Shown here: one piece after another, positions 7,892 through 14,046 of the stretch
How the letters are laid out: each line of letters starts with the position of its first letter
Position numbering within the stretch: position 1 is the first letter of the stretch
Origin: Phycisphaerales bacterium
GTDB taxonomy: Bacteria > Planctomycetota > Phycisphaerae > SM23-33
NCBI GenBank assembly: GCA_003171235.1
Contig: PMYM01000015.1
Location: 30,561 to 46,207, forward strand
DNA length: 15,647 nt
Direction: 5' to 3'
Program-made: the position numbers and the translations under genes
Notes under the pieces: generated by a model
The model's database searches: none
What the model was told of the DNA's origin: nothing
Seen by the model: only the letters and a program-made list of their open reading frames with translations

Positions 7892-7903
7892 AATTCTGGA
7901 ATT
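7892..7903 (-). promoter_or_regulatory. Conserved palindrome AATTCCAGAATT upstream of the copy A -35
   Basis: A palindrome with 5-bp arms (AATTC, GAATT) and a 2-bp centre ends four bases before the -35 hexamer. It is identical in the other arm, and sequence similarity between the two arms fades just outside it. Its position suits an activator or a repressor site. Confidence 0.45.
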
Positions 7904-8294
7904 TTCTCAAACTGACCGATGTGAGTTGTCTAAGGTCGACGGCGGCCTGGGCGGCACCTGGCACGGGATGGCTCCGGCCAAGTTCCTGGGTGACATGCGT
8001 GCAGCGATCTGCGGCCGCCCGCGGCCGCCTGACTTACGACATCCAGGCCTCTCATCAGGGCAACTGGAATACGAATGAGCGGTTTTGGCCGCAACGCGGC
8101 TCACGCGGCATTTTGTTAGGGGCTCTTAACTGCGCTGGACACGCGTCTAATTCACTCTGAGCCATTGCCCTGTAATGGGTTAACCGAAACCGGGCATCTC
8201 GTCGCCCGGTTCGGTTAGAGCGTGCGGCCAACCAAATGGGGCGCCCCTGGCCAACTTGGTATGGGAGTTCTGCACGCCGCGGAATGCGGGACAT
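7904..8294. other. Unique spacer between the two divergent leader promoters
   Basis: This 391 bp stretch has no coding frame with codon bias, start signal or recognisable motif. It contains two GCGGCCGC palindromes two bases apart (8011-8028), capable of a very GC-rich hairpin, and a strong hairpin at 8181-8217 listed separately. I see no transposase remnant and no attC-type core sites. Confidence 0.6.
8181..8217. other. Strong hairpin in the spacer
   Basis: TAACCGAA then (one bulged A) CCGGG pairs with CCCGG then TTCGGTTA around a 10-nt loop, 13 bp in all. It has no T-tract on either strand, so it is not a typical intrinsic terminator. It may be a transcript end, a protein site or a remnant of an older repeat. 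Confidence 0.5.
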
Positions 8295-8306
8295 AATTCC
8301 AGAATT
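8295..8306 (+). promoter_or_regulatory. Conserved palindrome AATTCCAGAATT upstream of the copy B -35
   Basis: Same 12-bp palindrome, same distance to the -35 hexamer as in the other arm. Candidate operator shared by both divergent promoters. Confidence 0.45.
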
Positions 8307-8310
8307 CACC

Positions 8311-8339
8311 TGTTCAATATCGCTGTGTTCGCCTATAAT
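8311..8339 (+). promoter_or_regulatory. Promoter of the copy B leader RNA
   Basis: TGTTCA (8311-8316), 17-bp spacer, TATAAT (8334-8339). The hexamers and spacing are kept in the other arm. Predicted start of transcription about 8346. Confidence 0.7.
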
Positions 8340-8345
8340 AGTCGA

Positions 8346-8487
8346 GCTACCGGAACCTGTGGGAAGTGTGAACTGGTTCCGAGTCGGACGACTAGCTGAA
8401 GGGCAGCCCGGCCGTGCCGGGAGGCCCGTTGACGAGTAAGCCGACGTGGTCGAAATACCTAGGGTGTTCCACCACGTCGGTTTTTTT
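8346..8487 (+). ncRNA. Structured leader RNA of PEP-CTERM copy B, candidate attenuator
   Basis: Predicted transcript of about 142 nt. Helix CGGAACC (8351-8357) with GGTTCCG (8375-8381), loop with GGAAGTGTG; helix GGGC (8401-8404) with GCCC (8424-8427) enclosing CCCGGC (8407-8412) with GCCGGG (8416-8421), separated by a symmetric AG/AG internal loop that could form tandem sheared pairs; loop CGT; linker; terminator. The stretch 8397-8448 is identical to the other copy. The RNA may act in cis as an attenuator or be a small RNA in its own right. No consensus of c-di-GMP, SAM, TPP, cobalamin, glycine or T-box leaders is seen. Confidence 0.65.
8441..8487 (+). terminator. Intrinsic terminator in the leader of PEP-CTERM copy B
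   Basis: CCGACGTGGT (8441-8450) pairs with ACCACGTCGG (8471-8480) and is followed by seven T residues (8481-8487). An inner helix AATACC/GGTGTT lies within the loop. The outer stem matches that of copy A, while the inner helix differs completely in sequence yet still pairs. Confidence 0.88.
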
Positions 8488-8500
8488 GATTTGTGTCTCC

Positions 8501-8506
8501 TATAAT
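8501..8506 (+). promoter_or_regulatory. -10-like hexamer between leader terminator and copy B
   Basis: TATAAT lies 14 bp after the T-tract and about 66 bp before the start codon. No convincing -35 is present. The copy A equivalent reads TATATC, so this is weakly conserved. Confidence 0.3.
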
Positions 8507-8572
8507 GCTCGTAAGCTCCATAGGAGTGTGGTCGAAACCCTAACGTGTCGGACTTCAAGAAGGAGGACTTCT

Positions 8573-9271
8573 GTGAAAAGGACGATTGCTGCTCTCGTAG
8601 TCTTAGCGACCTTGGGGGTGTTGGCCCCCACGGTCCACGCGGCCCCGTTCACCATTGACCACTTCACGCAACCCAACACCGGCCAAGCTGTCAGCGTCAC
8701 GGGCATCGGGAGCGCGTTCAACACGACGACGGGGCTTGCCGGCGTTGTCGGCGGTTCGCGCACCCTGCAAGTCGACGTCACCGCCTCCGCCTACGGCCAA
8801 AGCAGTTCGCTAGTAGTGAGTCCCGCCTCGCCGGGGGCGCTGTCGCTGGGCAACGACTCGGGCCAAGTCGGCGTGGGCACGGTCACTTGGGATGCCAACG
8901 GCGCCGGGCTGGGCGGCGTGGACATAACCAATGGCAGCATCCTACCGATTTTTCAAGCCACGATTCTTTTCAGCGACCTGAACCTCGGCTTCCGTGTCGA
9001 CATCACCGAAACGGCCGGTGCGGGTGGATCCACGGCCTTCTGGTCGACCAACCTCGGTTCCGGCCCCTCTTTAGTTAATCAATCCCTGGCGAGTTTCACC
9101 AACGCGGGCGCTGTCGACTTCACGAAAGTGGACAAGATAGTGCTGACCATGTCTGGCCCCTTGGCTCAGGACGCCACGCTGGACCTGGTGGAAGTCGTGC
9201 CCGAGCCGGTGACGATGTCCATGCTGGGCTTGGGCGGCCTGGCGCTTCTGCTCCGGCGCAGACGCGCCTGA
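8573..9271 (+). CDS. PEP-CTERM sorting domain protein, copy B
   Basis: Predicted 232-residue exported protein. The start is a GTG at 8573, chosen because AAGGAGG lies seven bases upstream and because it aligns with the copy A start; the frame upstream would translate through the leader terminator. Signal peptide VKRTIAALVVLATLGVLA with probable cleavage after VHA. The body matches copy A closely (for example FTIDHFTQPNTGQA, VGGSRT, WDANGAGLGGVDITNG, GGSTAFWSTNLG). The sorting tail is different: VVPEPVTMSMLGLGGLALLLRRRRA by content, with PEP, a Leu/Gly-rich membrane stretch and RRRR, lacking the NSPGG linker and the ASATSV end of copy A. Function of the body is unknown. It is followed by a 224 bp gap and the sugar transferase on the same strand. 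Confidence 0.9.
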   Translation: MKRTIAALVVLATLGVLAPTVHAAPFTIDHFTQPNTGQAVSVTGIGSAFNTTTGLAGVVGGSRTLQVDVTASAYGQSSSLVVSPASPGALSLGNDSGQVGVGTVTWDANGAGLGGVDITNGSILPIFQATILFSDLNLGFRVDITETAGAGGSTAFWSTNLGSGPSLVNQSLASFTNAGAVDFTKVDKIVLTMSGPLAQDATLDLVEVVPEPVTMSMLGLGGLALLLRRRRA

Positions 9272-9286
9272 GGTCTGGTTGAGTTG

Positions 9287-9300
9287 AGGCCGCGTGGCCT
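9287..9300 (+). terminator. Small hairpin after PEP-CTERM copy B
   Basis: AGGCC and GGCCT form a 5-bp stem with a GCGT loop, 15 bp after the stop codon. No T-tract. Weak candidate for a transcript end. Confidence 0.2.
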
Positions 9301-9391
9301 GGCAGAACGGCTCAGCAAAGAGAGGAAGGCGAGGAATGAACGGCAAGCACTTGATTCCCTCAGCCAGCGCGGCGGCGGTCAGCCCTTGCTT

Positions 9392-9475
9392 GCCGTCCCG
9401 CAACCTCTCACCCTCGGCGCTCGCCCCGGGCCTGGGAACTCTTTGCGGTTGCGTCCGCCGCCGCGAATTTCCCCA
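9392..9475 (+). pseudogene. Possible remnant of a PEP-CTERM tail, frameshifted
   Basis: One frame reads AVPQPLTLGA and an overlapping frame continues LAPGLGTLCGCVRRREF. Joined by one frameshift this would look like a PEP-CTERM end (PQP in place of PEP, a hydrophobic Gly/Leu stretch, then RRR). It lies just before the sugar transferase. It could be the decayed end of a third substrate gene, or coincidence in Leu/Arg/Gly-rich GC-rich DNA. The second frame also runs as a short ORF (ATG 9336 to stop 9501-9503) that overlaps the sugar transferase start by eight bases. Confidence 0.3.
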
Positions 9476-9495
9476 GGGCCCACAGGGGGTGCGAC

Positions 9496-10152
9496 ATGCC
9501 TGAGCCTATCACTCTGGTCACGGTCGGCAGCGGCTTAATTGGCCTGACCTTCCACCTGGCCCGGCGCTACTTTGAAATGGCCAAGGAAGTCGTGGACGTC
9601 GTCCTGGGCTTCATGCTCCTGCTGGCGGCGTTGCCGGTGCTGCTGCTATGCGCCGTGCTGATCAAGCTCTCCAGCCGCGGGCCGGTCTTCTATGTGCAGG
9701 CCCGCGTGGGCAAAGGCGGGGAAATCTTCAACATGTACAAGCTGCGAACGATGCGTTCCGACGCCGAAATCGACACCGGCGCCGTCTGGGCCGCCAAGGA
9801 CGATCCGCGCATCATCCCGGGCTGCCGCTGGATGCGGCATTCGCACGTGGACGAGTTGCCACAACTCATCAACGTCATCAAGGGACAGATGTCGTTGGTG
9901 GGCCCCCGGCCCGAGCGGCCGGGGATCCTGGCGGAACTGGAGAAGGTGTATCCTGACGTGCGCAGGCGGCTAACCGTGCGCCCGGGGATCACCGGGCTGT
10001 CGCAGGTGCGGAACGGCTACGACACGAGCGTGGGCAGTTTCCGCCGGAAGCTGGCGGCGGACCTGGAGTACATCGAGAAGCGGCGCTGGAGCCAGGAACT
10101 CCGCATCCTCATGGCGACGGTGCCCAGGCTGTCGGATAAGCAGGCGAATTGA
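9496..10152 (+). CDS. Sugar transferase (monotopic phosphoglycosyl transferase), with N-terminal PEP-like segment
   Basis: Predicted 218-residue enzyme of the bacterial sugar transferase family. It transfers a sugar-1-phosphate from a nucleotide sugar to undecaprenyl phosphate, the first membrane step of polysaccharide repeat-unit assembly. Motifs: a re-entrant hydrophobic helix at about 32-56; VQARVGKGGEIFNMYKLRTM (68-86); the Asp-Glu catalytic dyad in HVDELPQ (D119, E120); GPRPE (136-140); RPGITGLSQV (162-171). AGGGGG sits about six bases before the ATG, so the start is well supported. The protein therefore begins MPEPITLVTVGSGLIGLT and then ARR: the PEP, hydrophobic stretch and basic cluster order of a PEP-CTERM signal, but at the N-terminus. 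It is the short form, lacking the large N-terminal membrane domain of WcaJ-like proteins. It probably primes the exopolysaccharide made by the same system as the deacetylase. Confidence 0.93.
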   Translation: MPEPITLVTVGSGLIGLTFHLARRYFEMAKEVVDVVLGFMLLLAALPVLLLCAVLIKLSSRGPVFYVQARVGKGGEIFNMYKLRTMRSDAEIDTGAVWAAKDDPRIIPGCRWMRHSHVDELPQLINVIKGQMSLVGPRPERPGILAELEKVYPDVRRRLTVRPGITGLSQVRNGYDTSVGSFRRKLAADLEYIEKRRWSQELRILMATVPRLSDKQAN

Positions 10153-10187
10153 CGCCCGAAACATGGGATGGTTTGCACAGCTTACGG

Positions 10188-10207
10188 CTCGGCAGGTGTA
10201 AGCCGAG
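10188..10207 (+). terminator. Hairpin after the sugar transferase
   Basis: CTCGGC and GCCGAG with an 8-nt loop, 35 bp after the stop codon, no T-tract. Possible transcript end. Confidence 0.3.
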
Positions 10208-10358
10208 TCTGGACAGTACGGGAATGAGCACGAGAGATTGGGGGATGCAGAGCGAACGAGCGGCATTGGCCGGGCCGGTTTGGCTTGGGGATGGGCCAAG
10301 AACATGGTCACGCGGAAGGTGAAGAAGCATGCCACCCGGGCGGGAGCCAGGACCGATT

Positions 10359-10384
10359 GATTTCAAATTTGGGGATTTGAAATC
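10359..10384. repeat. Perfect A/T-rich inverted repeat
   Basis: GATTTCAAAT and ATTTGAAATC are exact 10-bp inverted arms around TTGGGG. A partial echo, CAATTTGAAATTCCC, lies about 50 bp further right. The block is far lower in GC than its surroundings. It lies downstream of both convergent genes and could contribute to termination. Confidence 0.6.
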
Positions 10385-10461
10385 GGGGAATCGAGGAATG
10401 GCCTTGCCTTTGCCTTGCCCCTCCAATCCGCAATTTGAAATTCCCAGATTTGTGATTCGGA

Positions 10462-12939
10462 CTACTGCAACTGCCAGTTTCGCCGCAGCAGCCACTCCGC
10501 CGTCAGCAGGCCCACGAACAGCACGAACAGCAGCGGGAAGTTGTACAGGCTGATACTCTGGGCCGCGGGCGGGGGCACCAGCCGGTTGCGGGATCGCTGC
10601 ACGATCTGGTCGATCACGTCGGGCAGGGCTGACAGTTCGGCGAACTGGCCCTTGCTCTGGGCGGCAATGGCCTTGAGCAGGTCGGTGTCGCGGGAGAGCT
10701 TTTCACTCTCGAGGTTCCTGCCCAGCACGGTCAGGGGAAGGGTGTCCGCGCCGAGGGCCTTGCCGTCCTTGTCGGCGGCGGAGAATTCCATGGTGTACTG
10801 CCCGCTGGGGGGGGCGGGGAATTGGGCTTCGTACAGGGCGGAATCCTTGAGCGGGGTGAGTTTGAACTTGAGCGGGTCGCTCAGGTTCTGGCCCTTGACC
10901 AGCACCTCGGCCGTCGCGTCGCGGGTGAGTTGGCCAAGGGGGCTTCGGACCTGCACCGACAGGCGGACCTGCTGGGCGGCGGCGAAGCTGCGGCGCTCGC
11001 ACCGCGCCACCAGGCTGGATGTGGCCCCCTGACGGCTGTTGTCTACCCCCGCCAGATAGCGGATCAACTGGCCCCAGAATAGATGGTAGGGGTTCTGTCC
11101 GCCGCGGGCCTGGAACTGCATGTACCAGTTCCAGGTGGTGTCGGCGGTGAAGGCGGCAGAGCGGCCCGAGCCGTACTGCTGCACCACCAGCACCGGCAGC
11201 GGCCCGTCGGCGTCGTTGCGCGTGGGATGCACGGCCAGCACGCTGGCGCCGCTCTTGAGCTTGGCTATGGTCACGCAGCCCAGCAGTTCCTTCATGGGCG
11301 TGACGGCCTTGGCCGAGGGGCTGTCGAAGTACGCCGCCAGGCCCTCGAAAACGGGCGAGACGGCGCCCTGAGCGGTCAGACTGGGCACGAACAGGCTGGT
11401 TTCCTGGGGTTGGCTGCGCGAGCCGACCTCCACGGGCAAGGCGGCCTCGACGGGCGTTTGGGCGTAGCCGCCCGGGCCGAAACTGTTCCGCCCGCCCAGC
11501 ATGAGCAGCGCCTTGCCGTCGTTGACGCACTTGCGCAGCGCCTCCATCTGGGCGTTGGAGAGGAAGCTGCGGTCCAGGTCGCCCAGGATGATTACGTCGA
11601 AGGCGTTGAATTCCTCCTGGGTCCTGGGCAGGTCGGTCAGGGCCTTGCCGTCGGGGCTGCCCTGGGAGGTGAACTTGTTCTGGCTGGTGCGGGCCAGGAA
11701 GGCGATCCGCACGTTGGGGTCGGCCGAGAGCGCGCGGTGGATGAACTTGGCCTCGGGGCGGAGCGTGCCCTCGACGTACAGCACGCGGATGGCCGGCTGC
11801 TCCACCAGCACGTGCAGGTCGGCGGCGTTGTCGTCGTCGGCCGATTCGCCCGGTATCGGTTGGACGACCACGCTCAGGCGGCGGATGTCAGGGCCGGCCT
11901 GGGATGGCTCCCCGGGCGTCCATTTCAGGGCCACCGAGGGCGAGGCTGAGGGGCTGTCGGGTATGACCTGCTGGGTGTCGAGCTGGCGGTCGCCCTCCAT
12001 CAGGCTCACCGTTATGGGCACGTTGGCCAGGCCGGTGGCCTGGAGGTTGGCCGTGACAGTCGAGACGTTGTGCCGGACGGCCTCCAGCGGCGCCGCCAGC
12101 GAGAGCACCTGCACGTTTCGCAGGCCGGCGGCCGACTCCTTTTCCTGGCCCACGCCGATGCAGTAGATGGGCGTCCGCGCGGCGGCCACCGCCGCGTCGA
12201 GCTTGTCGGGGGCGTTGTGCTGGCCGTCGGATAGCAACAGGATGCCGGCCAGTTCGTCAGTGCTGTATCCGGCGATGGCGCGGTTGATGGCGGCGGCGAT
12301 GTTGGTCCGGTCGGTGTCGGGCCCGGTCGGCTGCAGGCCCGCCAGCTCGTCGGCGCTCTGGCAGGCCTGGACATTGCGGGCGAAATGAAAATACGACAGG
12401 CGGAACTGCCCGGCCATGGCATCCTGCTGGCTGCGCAGGGCCTCGACCGCCTGGCGATACCGGCTGGGCAGGTCGCGATGATCGATTGTGTCCATGCTGG
12501 CCGAACGGTCCACCAGCACCGGCAGGGCCAGTTTGGCCTTGTCCGGGCTTGGTTGAATGGATAGGGCCGGCTTGAACAGGATCAACAGCAAGGCCACGAT
12601 GGCCAGGAAACGCAGGGCCAAGAGGGCTGACATCCGCCTGGGCCCCAGGTAGGCGTACACCGTCCAGTAGAAGATGGCCACCGCCAAAACGATCACCCCC
12701 GCCAGCAGCACCAGCCAGGCCAGCCTGCTCGCCGCCGATTCCAGCGGCAGCGTCGCCGAGGCAAAAATGACCACGCCGGCCGAGGCAATCCCGGAGATCG
12801 CCGTCAGCCAACCGAGCTTCTGGCGGCGGATCAGCTTCCAGCCTCCCAGGGCCAGCAGCGCCAGGGCGATGGCCAGCCCAAGGGTGGAGGCCAGTTCCGC
12901 CTTGCTCAGACCCGCAAATTGCAGACTCAGCCGACTCAT
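10462..12939 (-). CDS. VWA and glutamine-amidotransferase-like domain membrane protein
   Basis: Predicted 825-residue membrane protein. Hydrophobic segments lie at about 16-38, 45-63, 72-97 and 104-123, and a last one near 803-820. A von Willebrand factor A domain follows the fourth segment: the MIDAS metal site is DRSAS (D144-S148), with a TNI threonine and LLLSDGQ further on. From about residue 384 (IRVLYVEGTLRPEAKFI) to about 670 there is a class-I glutamine-amidotransferase-like fold (FDVIILGDLD, GGRNSFGPGGY) without an obvious nucleophilic Cys, so it is probably not an active amidotransferase. Proteins of this build occur in planctomycetes near BatA/MoxR-type genes and are thought to work in the envelope; no such neighbour is seen here. 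The ATG at 12939 lacks a clear Shine-Dalgarno; a TATACT hexamer lies about 27 bp upstream. The upstream gene on the same strand (superoxide dismutase) is separated by the repeat region. Confidence 0.9.
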   Translation of the reverse strand: MSRLSLQFAGLSKAELASTLGLAIALALLALGGWKLIRRQKLGWLTAISGIASAGVVIFASATLPLESAASRLAWLVLLAGVIVLAVAIFYWTVYAYLGPRRMSALLALRFLAIVALLLILFKPALSIQPSPDKAKLALPVLVDRSASMDTIDHRDLPSRYRQAVEALRSQQDAMAGQFRLSYFHFARNVQACQSADELAGLQPTGPDTDRTNIAAAINRAIAGYSTDELAGILLLSDGQHNAPDKLDAAVAAARTPIYCIGVGQEKESAAGLRNVQVLSLAAPLEAVRHNVSTVTANLQATGLANVPITVSLMEGDRQLDTQQVIPDSPSASPSVALKWTPGEPSQAGPDIRRLSVVVQPIPGESADDDNAADLHVLVEQPAIRVLYVEGTLRPEAKFIHRALSADPNVRIAFLARTSQNKFTSQGSPDGKALTDLPRTQEEFNAFDVIILGDLDRSFLSNAQMEALRKCVNDGKALLMLGGRNSFGPGGYAQTPVEAALPVEVGSRSQPQETSLFVPSLTAQGAVSPVFEGLAAYFDSPSAKAVTPMKELLGCVTIAKLKSGASVLAVHPTRNDADGPLPVLVVQQYGSGRSAAFTADTTWNWYMQFQARGGQNPYHLFWGQLIRYLAGVDNSRQGATSSLVARCERRSFAAAQQVRLSVQVRSPLGQLTRDATAEVLVKGQNLSDPLKFKLTPLKDSALYEAQFPAPPSGQYTMEFSAADKDGKALGADTLPLTVLGRNLESEKLSRDTDLLKAIAAQSKGQFAELSALPDVIDQIVQRSRNRLVPPPAAQSISLYNFPLLFVLFVGLLTAEWLLRRNWQLQ

Positions 12940-13007
12940 GATGAATTAAACCATGCCTGCCGACCAGTATACCTGCCGCGCTGGAGAATATAGGAGTGCC
13001 AAAACGT

Positions 13008-13266
13008 ACGCAGAGGCGCAGAGAACGCAGAGAAAAACGCAGAGAAGAAAACTTCAACCACAAAGCACACAAAGAACACGAAGAGATTCTTGAAAAGGAA
13101 AAAAACACAAAAGGCTGTTCTCTCCGTATCTCTGTGTCGAATGCCGTTGTTCTTCAAGACGGAAGGTCCAGGAAATAAACAAAGAGGCGCAGAGACTGCG
13201 GAGACGCGCGGAGAGAATTGGTTCTTTTCTCTCTGCGTTTTCTCTGCGTTCTCTGCGCCTCTGCGT
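13008..13266. repeat. Inverted-repeat intergenic element with CGCAGAG motifs
   Basis: The left arm (13008-13045) and right arm (13230-13266) are inverted copies of about 38 and 37 nt, built from ACGCAGAGGCGCAGAG and GCAGAGAA units, and they differ by one A in an A-run. Between them lie a CACAAAG-type block (13058-13085) and a third, direct-oriented degenerate copy (13181-13214, AGAGGCGCAGAGACTGCGG). Such CGCAGAG and CACAAAG sequences are a known feature of intergenic DNA in Planctomycetes and relatives. No gene lies in 12940-13284. The RNA could fold into a long hairpin between the SOD and VWA genes. Confidence 0.85.
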
Positions 13267-13284
13267 AGAGTCTTGGATTCCGGC

Positions 13285-14046
13285 TCATTTCTTGATCAGG
13301 GCGTAGCGCTGGCTGGCGAAATCCCAGTTGGCCAGTTTCATGAAAGCGGCAATCCAATCGGCCCGGCGGTTCTGGTACTTGAGGTAGTAGGCATGCTCCC
13401 ACACGTCGCACACCAGCAGCGGCGTCACGCCCCAGATGGTCAGGTCCTGGTGCTTTTCGCACTGGAGGATCTGCAGGCAGTCGGCCACCGGCTCGTACGC
13501 CAGCACGCCCCAGCCGCTGCCCTCGACGGCCTCGGTGGCGGCGGCGAACTGGGCGGCCATGGGCTCGAAGCCTCCGAAGCAGTGCACGAACTTGGCGGCC
13601 AGGTCGGCCTGGGGCTTGCTGCCGCCGGGGGTCATGGACAGCCAGAACAGACAGTGCAGGACGTGCCCCGAGCCGTGGAAGGCCAGGTCCCGGCTGAGGG
13701 CCTTGATGGCGGCGTAGTCGCCGCTCTTGCGGGCGGCGGCGAGTTTCTCCAGGGCGGTGTTGAGCCCCTTGACGTAGCCGGCGTGGTGCTTGTCGTGATG
13801 CAGTTCGAGGGTCTGGGCGTCGTACAGCGGCTCCAGGGCGTTCTTGGCATAGGGCAGCTCGGGCAGGGCGTACTTGCCCTCGGCAAAGGCGCTGCTCAGG
13901 GCGGCTGCAGGGTTGGCGGGCTGTGTTGCGGGCATGGTTGGCATCCTTTCATCTGTAAAGGCCAGCTCTTTCAGGCCTGCCGTCGCCAGCAAGGCCCCGG
14001 AGCCAAGAAGTCTCAGACATTCGCGGCGAGAAATCACCGGCTGCAT
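13285..14046 (-). CDS. Fe/Mn-family superoxide dismutase with Tat-type leader
   Basis: Predicted 253-residue enzyme that converts superoxide to oxygen and hydrogen peroxide. Metal ligands, by alignment to the family from memory: H83 (LELHHDKHH), H131 (LHCLFW), D214 and H218 (DVWEHAYYL). The second-sphere position has His (H199 in EKHQD) instead of the Gln of many enterobacterial Mn enzymes; the same arrangement occurs in mycobacterial Fe-type enzymes, so metal use cannot be decided. The ATG at 14046 gives an N-terminus with SRRECLRLLGSGALLATAG, a twin-arginine signal, so I take the protein as exported. A shorter start at 13935 (or 13944) has GAAAGGA before it and would make a cytoplasmic form of about 216 residues. 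The frame extends upstream to 14184, but that part is Arg-rich and unlike coding sequence. Confidence 0.92.
   Translation of the reverse strand: MQPVISRRECLRLLGSGALLATAGLKELAFTDERMPTMPATQPANPAAALSSAFAEGKYALPELPYAKNALEPLYDAQTLELHHDKHHAGYVKGLNTALEKLAAARKSGDYAAIKALSRDLAFHGSGHVLHCLFWLSMTPGGSKPQADLAAKFVHCFGGFEPMAAQFAAATEAVEGSGWGVLAYEPVADCLQILQCEKHQDLTIWGVTPLLVCDVWEHAYYLKYQNRRADWIAAFMKLANWDFASQRYALIKK

Larger units (their letters stand above)
6885..9271. repeat. Large inverted duplication containing two PEP-CTERM genes and their control regions
   Basis: The gene and about 280 bp of upstream DNA on the left (7903 down to about 6960, minus strand) match the right copy (8295 to about 9210, plus strand) as an inverted repeat. 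Between the arms is a 391 bp unique spacer (7904-8294). Homology stops close to the C-terminal sorting tails, and the outer flanks beyond both stop codons show no similarity. The arms have diverged by point changes, so the duplication is not brand new. Confidence 0.85.
10153..10461. other. Intergenic region between convergent sugar transferase and VWA genes
   Basis: This 309 bp stretch has no supported gene. It contains a 6-bp hairpin CTCGGC/GCCGAG (10188-10207, 8-nt loop) soon after the sugar transferase stop, a perfect A/T-rich inverted repeat at 10359-10384, and a related A/T-rich block near 10430-10460 (CAATTTGAAATTCCC). A/T-rich motifs of the TTTGAAATT type recur between genes in planctomycete genomes; that they are a repeat family here is inferred. 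Confidence 0.6.

Noticed and set aside
8100..8220. Integron attC site suggested by GTTAGGGG and TTAAC strings
   Set aside because: The paired core sites with the right spacing and consensus are not there.
8346..8487. Known riboswitch (c-di-GMP, TPP, SAM, cobalamin, glycine, T-box)
   Set aside because: The conserved cores of these classes as I know them are not present; only a covariance search could exclude distant members.
9336..9503. Small gene with ATG 9336 overlapping the sugar transferase start
   Set aside because: AGGAAGG lies upstream, but the product is a Pro/Ser/Ala-rich peptide without a recognisable feature; a frameshifted PEP-CTERM relic explains its end at least as well.
11083..11949. 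Plus-strand frame of 288 codons opposite the VWA gene
   Set aside because: Shadow frame of high-GC coding DNA with Gly/Val/Ala-rich product and no motif.
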